Positions 9,506 through 18,505 of a stretch of DNA of 64,000 bases are shown here, in pieces (position 1 is the first letter of the stretch; every line of letters starts with the position of its first letter). The position numbers were made by a program, and so were the translations under genes. The notes below the pieces were generated by a model. The model was not told where the DNA came from, made no database searches, and was given only the letters and a program-made list of their open reading frames with translations. The DNA is from Xanthomonas sp. XNM01 (lineage in GTDB: Bacteria; Pseudomonadota; Gammaproteobacteria; Xanthomonadales; Xanthomonadaceae): contig NZ_JACVAP010000001.1 of assembly GCF_014851915.1 (NCBI RefSeq), positions 1,550,001-1,614,000 on the forward strand. Direction: 5' to 3'.

Positions 9506-10798
9506 TCAGGTGTTGGATGAGCGCCCGGCGGGCCCGCCGAGGCGCTCGACGCGGCCGGTCACCAGCCAGACCGCGAGCAGCGACAGCGGCACCAGGGCCG
9601 CGACGAGGATGAAGATCGGCGCATAGGAATCGCGGGTCATCACCGGCACCAGCCAGGTGGTGATCAGCGTGCCGGCGACCGCGGCCATGCCGCCCAGGCC
9701 GGCCAGCGAGCCGACCGACCTGCCGCTGAAGATGTCGCCGGGCAGCGTCTGGATGTTGCCGATCGCCACCTGGAAGCCGAACAGCACCGCCGCGATCGTC
9801 AGCACCGCCCAGACCGGGTCGGTGGCCAGCACCGCGCCGATCAGCGCCGGCGCCATGATCACGCCGCCCAGGGTGATGACCCATTTGCGCGCGCGGTCCA
9901 CGCTCCAGCCGGCGGCGATCAGCCGGCCCGACAGCCAGCCGCCGCTGAGGCTGCCGAACATCGCACCGACGAACGGAACCCAGGCGAAGATGCCGATCTG
10001 CTTGATGTCGAAGCCGAAGGTGTCGGCCAGGTAGATCGGCAGCCACGACACGAACAGCCACCAGATCGGGTCGAGGAAGAAGCGCGAGACCAGGATGCCC
10101 CAGGTCTGGCGATGGCCGAGCAGCTGGCGCATGTCCGGCACGTACGCGTCGCGGGCCGCCGCCTGCGCGGCATCCGGCGTCTCGGCGATCCAGGCGCGCT
10201 CGGCCGCGTTGACCCAGGGATGGCGGTCCGGTCCGGCGCGGTAGATCACCAGCCACGGCAGGATCCAGACGAAGCCCATCACGCCGACCAGCACGAAGGT
10301 GCCCCGCCAGCCCAGCCACAGGAACAGGAAGGCGATCAGCGGCGCCGACACGATCGCGCCGATCGACGCACCTGCATTGAAGATGCCCTGCGCCAGTGCC
10401 CGCTCGCGTGCCGGGAACCACTCGGCGTTGGCTTTCACCGCCCCGGGCCAGGCGCCGGCCTCGCTGACGCCCAGCAGCGCACGGACGATGCTGAAGGACA
10501 GGATCGAATGCGACACCGCGTGCAGCGCGATCGAGATCGACCACACCGCGATCGACAGCGCGAAACCCAGGCGGGTGCCGATGATGTCGAACAGCCGGCC
10601 GAACAGGAACTGGCCGGCCGCGTAGAACAGCATGAACACGGTGACCAGCAGCGCGTAGTCTTCCTTGGTCGCGCCGACATCCTTCGAAATCTCGGGCCAC
10701 ATCACGGCCAGCGCGTTGCGGTCGATGTAGTTGATGATCGTGGCGACGGCGATCAGGCCGACGATCATCCAGCGCACGGACGAGCGCAGGGTGCTCAT
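9506..10798 (-). CDS. MFS transporter, ACS/hexuronate type
   Basis: 430-residue inner-membrane transporter of the major facilitator superfamily with about twelve hydrophobic segments. The opening motif NYIDRNALAV in the first helix is typical of the anion:cation symporter branch, which includes hexuronate and galactarate carriers. The start at 10798 overlaps the stop of the PL17 lyase gene as ATGA, indicating translational coupling. Its likely cargo is the unsaturated monomer (DEH) or short oligomers released by the upstream lyases, driven by the proton gradient. The open frame continues upstream, but that part is lyase DNA in another frame. Confidence 0.9.
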   Translation of the reverse strand: MSTLRSSVRWMIVGLIAVATIINYIDRNALAVMWPEISKDVGATKEDYALLVTVFMLFYAAGQFLFGRLFDIIGTRLGFALSIAVWSISIALHAVSHSILSFSIVRALLGVSEAGAWPGAVKANAEWFPARERALAQGIFNAGASIGAIVSAPLIAFLFLWLGWRGTFVLVGVMGFVWILPWLVIYRAGPDRHPWVNAAERAWIAETPDAAQAAARDAYVPDMRQLLGHRQTWGILVSRFFLDPIWWLFVSWLPIYLADTFGFDIKQIGIFAWVPFVGAMFGSLSGGWLSGRLIAAGWSVDRARKWVITLGGVIMAPALIGAVLATDPVWAVLTIAAVLFGFQVAIGNIQTLPGDIFSGRSVGSLAGLGGMAAVAGTLITTWLVPVMTRDSYAPIFILVAALVPLSLLAVWLVTGRVERLGGPAGRSSNT

Positions 10799-13029
10799 TT
10801 GCTGCTCCCGTTGCCGCCGTCGGTGTCGAAGCGCTTCCAGCCGCCGCTCCAGCGCCAGGTCGCACCGTCGCCACTGACGCTGTGGGTGCCGGTGCCACGC
10901 GGGTCGTCGGCGATGCCGACCGCCACGGTCGCGCCGCCGGCCAGACGCAGCAGCAGCACGCTGGCATCGCCGCCGCGGAAATGCTCGATGCCATCGATGC
11001 GGCTGTTCGCGCCGCGCACGGTCTCGGCCGCGCCGTCGTACTGGCCATGCGGCTCGAGCACGCCGTAGAACGTGGTCGACGCCTGGCCTTCCACACGCTG
11101 GATCAGCGCCGGCTCGCGGCGCAGGTTGAAGTCCGGATCGTTCGCCCCGCTTTCCACCAGCAGCGCCTGCGACGGTGCGGTGCTGGCGAAACGGTAGGTA
11201 TAGAAGCGTCCGTCCAGCAGCCATGACAGCGTGCGCTGCGCTGCCGAGGCCTCACTGGTCGCGTCCACCCACAGATGCTGGTAACCGTTGGCCTTGCCCA
11301 GCAGTGGTCGCTGCGCGACGTTGCGCCGTGCCTCGAAGCCGACCGTCATGATGTGGCCGTTGAAATGCAGTGGCAGGTCGTAGGTCGCGGCCTTGCCGCC
11401 TTCGACGCGCAGCAGGTCCAGCGCCACCGGCTGGCCCAGCGCCGGATGCGACAGCAACGCCTGGGTACGGTGCATCGCCACGCCGTCGTAGGCGGTGTCG
11501 ATGCGGGCGCCGCTGATCCAGGTGTGTGCGTCGCTGGCGAACAGCAGCTGCTCCGGCGCGAAGCGCTCGGCCTTCTTCCAGTCGCCACCGAACTGGCTGG
11601 CACCGTCGACGACCAGCGTGTTGTGGGCGACGGTCTGCTTGGCCCAGCTGGTGTTCTCGGGCAGGTAGATGCCGCCGGCCTTGGCCTCGATGTTGAGGAA
11701 GCGGGCCGCGCCGTAGTCGGTGACCACGCGCTGGCCGTTGTCGTAGAACAGCCAGTTGAGCCTGTCGAAGTGGCCGTGGCCCATGCCCTGCATCGTGTTC
11801 TTGGCGACCAGCGCCTGGCCTTCGGCGCCGCCCATGCGCAGGATCGCCAGCGCGCCCTGGTCGCCGGCCGGGCCGTCGCGCAGCAGGGTCGAGCGGAAGT
11901 CGTAGGGCCTGGCCTTGTCGGCCGCCAGCGCCTGCGCGACCTGCAGGCCTTCCGGGGTCAGGGTCACCCTGCCCTGCAGCTGCGCGATCGACAGCAGCCG
12001 CGGATCCTGGCGGCGCGCGTAGGCGATGCCGATGCCGGCCACCAGTTCCTCGGTGTCCAGGCCCTTATCCAGGATCGCGTCGTTGATCGGGAAGAAGTAG
12101 CCGCCGTAGCTGCTCTGCACCAGCGCATCGACCGCCTTCAGCAGCACGCCGTCGCGGTAATCGAAGATGCCGCGCTGCGGCTCGTTGCGCTCGATCGCAT
12201 TGGCGAACAGCACGAACGGCGCCAGCGCATAGCGCTGGTAGTACGGGCCTTCCTCGTAATAGCCGTCCGGCGAGAACAGCTGGTCGATCTGCTTCAGGAA
12301 GCCGGCCTTGCCGTCGCGGGCGCTGCCCTTCAGCGCCTGCTCGACCAGCACCGGGTCGCGCAGCATGTAGCCGGTCATGCCGGTGGCGGCCACCGCCCAG
12401 GTCGCGTGGTTGTGGATCTTGTCGAAGTTCTCGGGGGCGCCGGCGAGGAATCCGGCCATGCGCCGGAACACCTGGTTGTCGATGGTCTCGCGGCTGGCCG
12501 GATCGATCGCATCGCGCACCGCGTCGTAGCCCTGCACCGCGGTCACCAGCCAGACCGAATCGTTCAGCGTCTGCCAGAACAGGCGGCCCGGAATCTGGCC
12601 GCGCCCCTGCGGGTGCGGCCCCAGCGTCGGATACAGCTCCGCGTAGCGCAGCAGCATGTCCCTGACGAAGTCGGCATAGGCCTGGTCGCCACTGAGCCGG
12701 TACAGCGCGCCGGCGGCCTGGATGGCCTGGTAGTTGCGCTTGTGCTGTTCGTGCGTGTAGCCGCCGCCCTTGTCCTTCGGCACCGGCACGTCGATGCCGG
12801 CCTCCATCATCGCGCGCACGCGCCGTTCCGCACGCTGCGCCTCACCGGCGAACAGCGGATAGCGGCGCACCTGCTCGCGCATCTGCGCCCATTGCGCGGT
12901 GGTGACCAGCACCGGGACCAGCTCGCTCTGCCGGGCCACGCTGCCGGACGCTGTCGTGGCCGCCGATGCGATGCAGGCAGGCGCCAGGGCCAGGCCGATC
13001 GCGAGGATCAGGGGCGATGCGTTGTTCAT
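10795..13029 (-). CDS. PL17 oligoalginate lyase (exolytic)
   Basis: 744-residue exported heparinase II/III-like lyase of the PL17 type. It has a signal peptide (to ASAA), an alpha-toroid domain with the HNHATW segment (N207 and H208, matching the catalytic Asn-His pair of characterised PL17 enzymes), and tyrosine-rich EGPYYQRYA. A beta-sheet heparinase II/III domain follows. PL17 enzymes cut oligoalginate from the end and release the monomer that becomes DEH. The start overlaps the PL6 stop by four bases (ATGA), and its own stop overlaps the transporter start in the same way. The periplasm is the expected site of action. Confidence 0.93.
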   Translation of the reverse strand: MNNASPLILAIGLALAPACIASAATTASGSVARQSELVPVLVTTAQWAQMREQVRRYPLFAGEAQRAERRVRAMMEAGIDVPVPKDKGGGYTHEQHKRNYQAIQAAGALYRLSGDQAYADFVRDMLLRYAELYPTLGPHPQGRGQIPGRLFWQTLNDSVWLVTAVQGYDAVRDAIDPASRETIDNQVFRRMAGFLAGAPENFDKIHNHATWAVAATGMTGYMLRDPVLVEQALKGSARDGKAGFLKQIDQLFSPDGYYEEGPYYQRYALAPFVLFANAIERNEPQRGIFDYRDGVLLKAVDALVQSSYGGYFFPINDAILDKGLDTEELVAGIGIAYARRQDPRLLSIAQLQGRVTLTPEGLQVAQALAADKARPYDFRSTLLRDGPAGDQGALAILRMGGAEGQALVAKNTMQGMGHGHFDRLNWLFYDNGQRVVTDYGAARFLNIEAKAGGIYLPENTSWAKQTVAHNTLVVDGASQFGGDWKKAERFAPEQLLFASDAHTWISGARIDTAYDGVAMHRTQALLSHPALGQPVALDLLRVEGGKAATYDLPLHFNGHIMTVGFEARRNVAQRPLLGKANGYQHLWVDATSEASAAQRTLSWLLDGRFYTYRFASTAPSQALLVESGANDPDFNLRREPALIQRVEGQASTTFYGVLEPHGQYDGAAETVRGANSRIDGIEHFRGGDASVLLLRLAGGATVAVGIADDPRGTGTHSVSGDGATWRWSGGWKRFDTDGGNGSSK

Positions 13030-15245
13030 TGGATGGCCTCGACCGGGATATCGGCCTGGATGCGTCCGCCATCGGCGAACTGGTTGCGGGAAGCCAGCAG
13101 GGACGGCTCGCCGACCCGGTGGCTGAAGTACACGTCGCCGCTGCGCCGGAAGCGGTTGCCGTCCAGCACCGCCAGCTGCACGCCGCGCAGGCGCAGCGAC
13201 GCATCGTCGCGGCCGGCGTCCTCGAACACGCTGTCGCGCACGACCAGCGCGGGGCCGAAGGTGCTCTCGTCGGTGCCGCCGCGGTACAGATCGACCACCG
13301 GCCCGGCCACACGCCGGAACGTCGAATCGCTGATCTCCACGGTCTCGACGTTGTAGGTGCCCAGATCACCTGTCTCGGCCGCGGCCGACAGCACCGAGCC
13401 GGTGATGTCGGCGACCTCGACCCGCTGCAGCGCGATCAGGTCGGCCATGCTGCCCTTGCCGGTGTCGATCACGTCGAAGCCGCTGTTCGCGGTCAGGCCG
13501 TGGATGCGGCTGTCCTCGATCCGCAGCGCGTAGTTGGCCGCGTTCGAGCCGGGTGCGACACGGATCACCGCGTTGCCGGCCTCATCGGGCGCCAGCGCGC
13601 CATCGATGTCCAGATGCGCCAGGCGCAGCGAACCGCCGCGCTTGAGATCGAACAGCACCGGACGCGAGAACGCGATCCGTGCGCTACCGCGGGCGGGACC
13701 GACGATGCTCAACGGATGCTGCACGGCCAGCGTGCGCGTGACCAGGTAGCGGCCGGCGCCGAGCTGCAGACGGTCGCCCGGCGCGGACGCATCCAGCGCG
13801 GCGCTCAGGCTGTCCTCGCCGGGCACGACGGTACGTGTCCGCCCGCTGTCCAGCGCGATGCGGTCCACCGCCTTCGGATACCAGTCCACGCCAACCGCGC
13901 GACGGGCGATGAACTGCAGGTCGCGCGGTGCGCCGATGCCATCGAGATCCTGCGGATGCTGCAGGCCATTCCGGCCGCGCTGCAGCGCGACCTGGCGCCC
14001 TTCGACGCCGGCAGGGAATCCGCCTGACGCCTGCGGGCTCTGCACGTTGCCACGGAACGCGATGCCCGACAGGTCGCCGAGCGTGCGCAGCAGGTCGCGC
14101 GTGCCGCTGCCGACGAACAGATTCGAGGCGATCGTGCTGCCGACCGGCGCGGCACTGCGCTCGGCGTCGGTTCCGGCGCCGAGGAACACGCTGCGCACGT
14201 CGATGAAGCTGTTGCGCTCGATCACCGCGTTCTCCACCTGCGCATAGCGGTTCAGCGGCGCGTCCTTCGCCCCGGCCATCACCGCCAGCGCCGCGGCGAA
14301 GCCGTCGCCGGCCAGGCCCTGGAAGTAGTTGTCGCGCACGGTCTGGTCGCGGTTGATCACGCGCACGCCGCCGGTGTGCGGCTTGCCGTTGCCGATGAAG
14401 ACGTTGCGCTCGACCAGGTTGCCATTGCCGTGACGCAGCACCAGCGATCCACGCGATTCGAAGAACACGTTGCCGCGGTAGGTGTTGCCGCCGGACTTGT
14501 TGGAGACGATCTCGACTTCGCCATCGCAGTGTTCGAACCAGTTGTTCTCGACCACGGTGCGCGAGTCGGACAGCGAATCGCGGCTGGTGCCGATGCGGAT
14601 GGTCTCGCCACCGTTCGAGCCCAGGTTGGGACGCGGACCGAACCAGTTGTGGTCGATCCGGTGATGGTTTTCCAGGCCGCTGGTCTCGTTGCGGATCACC
14701 ACCAGCGTGGTGCCGAGATTGGTCTTGCCCAGCAGCTGGCTGTGGTCGAAGCGGTTGTTGCGGCCGTACAGCGCGACCCAGTGATCGGACTGGCCGCGAT
14801 CGGGCTTGTTGTAGCCGTCGATGACGATGCCGGTGACGCGGCTGTCCTCGGCCCAGTCGGTCGACGAACGCCGGAACGCGACGACTTCGCCGCCGGGCGC
14901 ATGCCCATCGCGGAACACGAGGTTGGAGACTTCCAGATGCCGGCCGGCCAGGCGCAGCCGCGACTGGCCGGTCAGGACGACCTTGCCGGGCGTCTGTGAG
15001 GTCAGTCGAATTGGTTGACCAATTTCCCCTTGCGCGCGCAGCAGCAGATCGAAGTCGCGCCATTCGCCGTCCTTCAGGACGATGGTGTCGCCGGGCTTGG
15101 CCGCCTTCGCGGCCCGCACATACTCGTCCTGCGTCGCGACCAGCAGCTCGGCCGCGCAGGCAGTGTCCGCCAGGGCAAGAAAAACAAGGGAAAACAGCAG
15201 ACGTCCAGTCGCCTTGAGGCCGGCGCTGCAGCGGTGCTTCGTCAC
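13026..15245 (-). CDS. PL6-family alginate lyase (chondroitinase B-like beta-helix)
   Basis: 739-residue exported polysaccharide lyase. The GTG start at 15245 is preferred over further-upstream ATGs because GGGAGGG precedes it by seven bases and a lysine/arginine-led signal peptide (to DTACA) follows. The right-handed beta-helix has PL6 hallmarks: NGGETIRIG, then EIVSNKS with the candidate catalytic lysine and the LRHGN segment with arginine. A C-terminal second beta-helical region makes it longer than single-domain PL6 enzymes, as in two-domain members. It should cut alginate into oligomers for the PL17 enzyme downstream. First gene of the leftward operon. Confidence 0.92.
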   Translation of the reverse strand: MTKHRCSAGLKATGRLLFSLVFLALADTACAAELLVATQDEYVRAAKAAKPGDTIVLKDGEWRDFDLLLRAQGEIGQPIRLTSQTPGKVVLTGQSRLRLAGRHLEVSNLVFRDGHAPGGEVVAFRRSSTDWAEDSRVTGIVIDGYNKPDRGQSDHWVALYGRNNRFDHSQLLGKTNLGTTLVVIRNETSGLENHHRIDHNWFGPRPNLGSNGGETIRIGTSRDSLSDSRTVVENNWFEHCDGEVEIVSNKSGGNTYRGNVFFESRGSLVLRHGNGNLVERNVFIGNGKPHTGGVRVINRDQTVRDNYFQGLAGDGFAAALAVMAGAKDAPLNRYAQVENAVIERNSFIDVRSVFLGAGTDAERSAAPVGSTIASNLFVGSGTRDLLRTLGDLSGIAFRGNVQSPQASGGFPAGVEGRQVALQRGRNGLQHPQDLDGIGAPRDLQFIARRAVGVDWYPKAVDRIALDSGRTRTVVPGEDSLSAALDASAPGDRLQLGAGRYLVTRTLAVQHPLSIVGPARGSARIAFSRPVLFDLKRGGSLRLAHLDIDGALAPDEAGNAVIRVAPGSNAANYALRIEDSRIHGLTANSGFDVIDTGKGSMADLIALQRVEVADITGSVLSAAAETGDLGTYNVETVEISDSTFRRVAGPVVDLYRGGTDESTFGPALVVRDSVFEDAGRDDASLRLRGVQLAVLDGNRFRRSGDVYFSHRVGEPSLLASRNQFADGGRIQADIPVEAIQ
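15009..15024. promoter_or_regulatory. Candidate GntR-type operator inside the PL6 gene
   Basis: AATTGGTTGACCAATT is a perfect 7-bp inverted repeat (AATTGGT and ACCAATT) around TG. It resembles the TTGGT-NN-ACCAA sites of FadR-subfamily GntR regulators such as UxuR and ExuR. It lies about 220 bases inside the PL6 coding region, where the gene switches to unusual A/T-rich codons (CAA, GAA, ATT, CCA, ATT, CGA). Confidence 0.55.
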
Positions 15246-15322
15246 GGTCTTACCCTCCCAGATGAGTTCCGTGCGGAGTGATTGCGGGCCGATGGTAGCA
15301 GAGGCGACCAGCTCGTCAACCG

Positions 15323-15362
15323 GAATTGCAGGCCAATTCATGCCAATGGACCAACACATTGG
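15323..15362. promoter_or_regulatory. Two adjacent inverted repeats in the receptor/lyase intergenic region
   Basis: GAATTG (15323-15328) and CAATTC (15334-15339) form an inverted repeat with a 5-base spacer. CCAATG (15343-15348) and CATTGG (15357-15362) form a second with an 8-base spacer. Both lie upstream of the leftward lyase operon and share the ATTGG/CCAAT theme of the other sites here. Confidence 0.4.
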
Positions 15363-15432
15363 CTCGCACTTTTATGCTGCAACGCACAGGAAATTGCCTG
15401 AATACTGGACAGGCATATTGGCTTATTAAACT

Positions 15433-15457
15433 TTGGTACCAATTTATTGACATTGGT
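15433..15457. promoter_or_regulatory. TTGGTACCAA palindrome overlapping a -35 element
   Basis: TTGGTACCAA (15433-15442) is a perfect 10-bp palindrome. Its right half also pairs with ATTGGT (15452-15457) as ACCAAT-N8-ATTGGT. A perfect -35 hexamer TTGACA lies at 15447-15452 for the rightward receptor gene, although no good -10 follows. A repressor bound here would block that promoter. The GntR protein encoded after the receptor is the natural candidate. Confidence 0.5.
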
Positions 15458-15525
15458 CGGAAGGCGTCGCACGCTCCGCGCCGACATCCGTGCAGACGGA
15501 CCATCATCCTGGGAGGGAGATCGTC

Positions 15526-18399
15526 ATGCAGCACCGCACCATGCGCACCGGACCGGCTGTCCTGCGCCGCACCACCCTGTGTACCGCCCTGCTCTCCGCG
15601 CTGTGCCTGGCCGTCCCGGCCAGTGCGCAGGACGCCGACCCGACCACGCTCGACGAGGTCCAGGTCCAGGGCATCCGCGAATCGATCCAGACCTCGATCA
15701 ACAAGAAGCGCGACGACACGGTGATCTCCGACGTGCTGTCGGCCGAGGACATCGGCGACCTGCCCGCGGCCTCGCTGGCCGACGCGATCGAGACCCTGAC
15801 CGGCGCCTCGTCCACGCGCGACAAGACCGGCGCGTCGGAGATCTCGATCCGCGGCCTGGGCGCCTACCTCAGCAACACCACGTTCAACGGCCGCGAGATC
15901 ACCAACGGCAGCGGCGACCGCTCGGTGAACTTCAACATGTTCCCGTCCGAGCTGATCAACACCGTGGCCATCTACAAGACCCAGCGCGCCGACCTGATCG
16001 AAGGCGGCGTGGCCGGCTCGATGGCGCTGGAGGCGGTGCGCCCGCTGGACTACGGCAAGCGTTCGATCCAGGTCGAGGGCAAGGGCAGCTGGGCCGAGTT
16101 CGACAGCCGCTACGCGCGCAAGGACGGCATCGGCTGGCGCGGCACCGGCAGCTACGTGGACCAGTTCGAGTTCGCCGGCGGCGGCCGGCTGGGCGTGTCC
16201 ATCGGCGTGCAGGCACTGGACGGCACCGATCCGGAAGAGAGCATGACCACCGGTTCGACCTGGTATCCGTGCGCCACGGTCAGCGCCGGGTCCGCCAACT
16301 GCACCACGCTCACCCCGCAGCAGATCGCCGCCGGCGCCGACTACGTGCTCGTGCCCAGCAGCCGCATCTACCGCCTCAAGCAGGAACGCAACGACCGCCA
16401 GAGCGAGTTCGCCGCGCTGCAGTGGCGGCCCAACGACCTGCTGGAAGTGAACCTGGACTACCAGCACACCGACCGCAACTGGGACGAGAACCGCTCCGAC
16501 TTCAGCCTGGCCAACGGCAACCGCAACATCCGCAACGTCGTGGCCGACGGCAACGGCACCGCCACCCACCTGACCGGCAGCAGCGCCATCGACAGCAGCT
16601 CCACCGTCTACGGCCGCAACGAGGCGTTCACCGGTGGCGGCCTGAACGTGATCGTCCGCCCGAACGAGGCCTGGGAGCTGTCCGGCGACCTGTCCTACTC
16701 GCACACCGAGCGCACCGACACCCAGCGCGTGGTCCGCTTCCGCGCCAACCGCACCGACATCGACGGCAACGTCGTGCCGGGCATCAGCAGCGGCACCACC
16801 GGCTACGTCGACTACGCATGGGACTGGCACGGCGACGTCCCCAGCATCACCCTGGATCCGGCGTTCGACCGCTACGACCACGACGCCTACGCCGGCGCCG
16901 CGCGCGTGACCTCGCGGGTGACCGCGAACGACCACCGCATCCGCGCCGGCCGGTTCGACGTCAGCTACCTGCCCGCCGACGGCTTCCTGACCCGGCTCAA
17001 GGCCGGCGCCCGCGTCAGCGAGGCCGACTACAGCTACCAGGACCAGACCCTGCAGACCGACTACGCGCAGAACAACGCGGCAGGCAAGGCGCTGATCAAT
17101 GCCGCCAACCGGGCCTGCCGTACGAGCTTCCCGCAGAGCGACTTCCTGGATTCGGCCAGCGGCAACACGATCTCGAGCTGGGCCTACTTCGACCCGATGT
17201 GCGCGTTCGAGGCGTTCCGCGGCACCAGCGCGCTCGGCCTGGACCCGGACGACCAGGACCCGGCCAACGTCGCTGTCACCGAGAAGACCCGCTCGCTGTA
17301 CCTGATGGGCGAGTTCCGCAGCGAACTGTTCGGCATTCCCTACAGCGGCAACGCCGGCCTGCGCTGGGTCAGGACCGATGCCCGCTCGCTGGGCGTACGC
17401 TCGGAGCTGGAGCTGACCGACAACGGCGACGGCACCGTCTACCTGCGCTCGACCGGCGCCTATTCGACCTTCACCGAGAAGGCCGGCAACGACAAGCTGC
17501 TGCCCAGCGTCAACGCCGCATTCGAGCTGCGCGAGGACCTGCTGCTGCGCGTGGGCGCATTCCGCGCGATGTCGCGCCCTGACATCGCCGCGCTCGGCGC
17601 CGGCCTGGACCTGGGCATCAGCGAAGCCGGCGGCGACTACACCAGCCTGGCCGAAGCGCTGGCCAACGTGGACGCCAAGGGCAACCCGGGCGCCAGGCCG
17701 ATGATGTCGTGGAACGGCGACCTGTCGCTGGAGTGGTACGTCAACGCCGACACCCTGCTGGCCGGCGCGGTGTACTGGAAGCAGTTCAACGGCGGCACCG
17801 AGATCGTGCAGTTCAACGAGACGTTCGTGATCGATGGCGACAGCGTGGTCGTGCCGGTCGCGCGCGAGATCACCACCGACGCCGACAGTACGCTCACCGG
17901 CTTCGAACTCACCGCCGCGCACCGCTTCTCCTACCTGCCCAAACCGTTCGACGGCCTGGGCCTGAAGTTCAGCTACAACTACGCCGACACCGACTACCAG
18001 ACCCAGGACTTCAGCCTGGGAGAACGCACCACCGACGACGGTACCGTGCTGCCGGCGATCGTGGCGCCGGCCGGCCTGAGCGGCTCGTCGCGGCACGTCG
18101 CCTCCGGCTCGGTGTACTGGGACATCGGCCGCTTCAACATGCAGGTAATCGGCAAATACCGCTCGCAGTACTACCAGGACTTCACCGGCAACGCCTCGCA
18201 GCACAACCGCTACTACGACGACAACTTCAGCGTCGATTTCCGCGCCCGCTACAAGGTCAACCGCAACCTGTCGCTGTCGCTGGAACTGATGAACCTGACC
18301 GACGAACCGCGCGTGGCCTACCAGCCCGCGTACGGCAACTTCCGCGAGTACGTCAGCTACGGGCGACGCGCATTTTTGGGTGTACGATACCGGTTCTGA
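15526..18399 (+). CDS. TonB-dependent outer-membrane receptor of the alginate locus
   Basis: 957-residue receptor of the TonB-Xanth-Caul type. A signal peptide ends at ASAQ, followed by a TonB-box-like TLDEVQVQG, the plug domain (EISIRGLG and the region around residues 50-170), and a long 22-strand-type beta-barrel ending in the aromatic terminus YRF. The ATG at 15526 follows GGGAGGGAGA. It is divergent from the alginate lyase operon, so it probably imports alginate oligomers using energy from TonB-ExbBD. No SusD partner is present, as expected outside Bacteroidota. Family certain, ligand inferred. Confidence 0.93.
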   Translation: MQHRTMRTGPAVLRRTTLCTALLSALCLAVPASAQDADPTTLDEVQVQGIRESIQTSINKKRDDTVISDVLSAEDIGDLPAASLADAIETLTGASSTRDKTGASEISIRGLGAYLSNTTFNGREITNGSGDRSVNFNMFPSELINTVAIYKTQRADLIEGGVAGSMALEAVRPLDYGKRSIQVEGKGSWAEFDSRYARKDGIGWRGTGSYVDQFEFAGGGRLGVSIGVQALDGTDPEESMTTGSTWYPCATVSAGSANCTTLTPQQIAAGADYVLVPSSRIYRLKQERNDRQSEFAALQWRPNDLLEVNLDYQHTDRNWDENRSDFSLANGNRNIRNVVADGNGTATHLTGSSAIDSSSTVYGRNEAFTGGGLNVIVRPNEAWELSGDLSYSHTERTDTQRVVRFRANRTDIDGNVVPGISSGTTGYVDYAWDWHGDVPSITLDPAFDRYDHDAYAGAARVTSRVTANDHRIRAGRFDVSYLPADGFLTRLKAGARVSEADYSYQDQTLQTDYAQNNAAGKALINAANRACRTSFPQSDFLDSASGNTISSWAYFDPMCAFEAFRGTSALGLDPDDQDPANVAVTEKTRSLYLMGEFRSELFGIPYSGNAGLRWVRTDARSLGVRSELELTDNGDGTVYLRSTGAYSTFTEKAGNDKLLPSVNAAFELREDLLLRVGAFRAMSRPDIAALGAGLDLGISEAGGDYTSLAEALANVDAKGNPGARPMMSWNGDLSLEWYVNADTLLAGAVYWKQFNGGTEIVQFNETFVIDGDSVVVPVAREITTDADSTLTGFELTAAHRFSYLPKPFDGLGLKFSYNYADTDYQTQDFSLGERTTDDGTVLPAIVAPAGLSGSSRHVASGSVYWDIGRFNMQVIGKYRSQYYQDFTGNASQHNRYYDDNFSVDFRARYKVNRNLSLSLELMNLTDEPRVAYQPAYGNFREYVSYGRRAFLGVRYRF

Positions 18400-18406
18400 A
18401 CGCAGC

Positions 18407-18435
18407 GGCGCGGCCCTCCGGCCGCGCCGTTTGTT
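18407..18435 (+). terminator. Candidate intrinsic terminator after the receptor gene
   Basis: GGCGCGGCC (18407-18415) and GGCCGCGCC (18420-18428) form a perfect 9-bp stem with a 4-base loop, followed by GTTTGTT. It begins eight bases after the receptor stop and may separate it partly from the GntR gene. Confidence 0.65.
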
Positions 18436-18505
18436 CGAGTCGGATCAGACCCAGGCGCCGTGTCCCAGGGCTGATGCGCAAGACACCAGACAGGGTCCAG
18501 CTCGA

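Noticed and set aside
15316-18204. 962-codon open frame antisense to the TonB receptor
   Set aside because: Valine-, glycine- and arginine-rich, no domain, no initiation signal; it is a typical mirror frame of a GC-rich gene.
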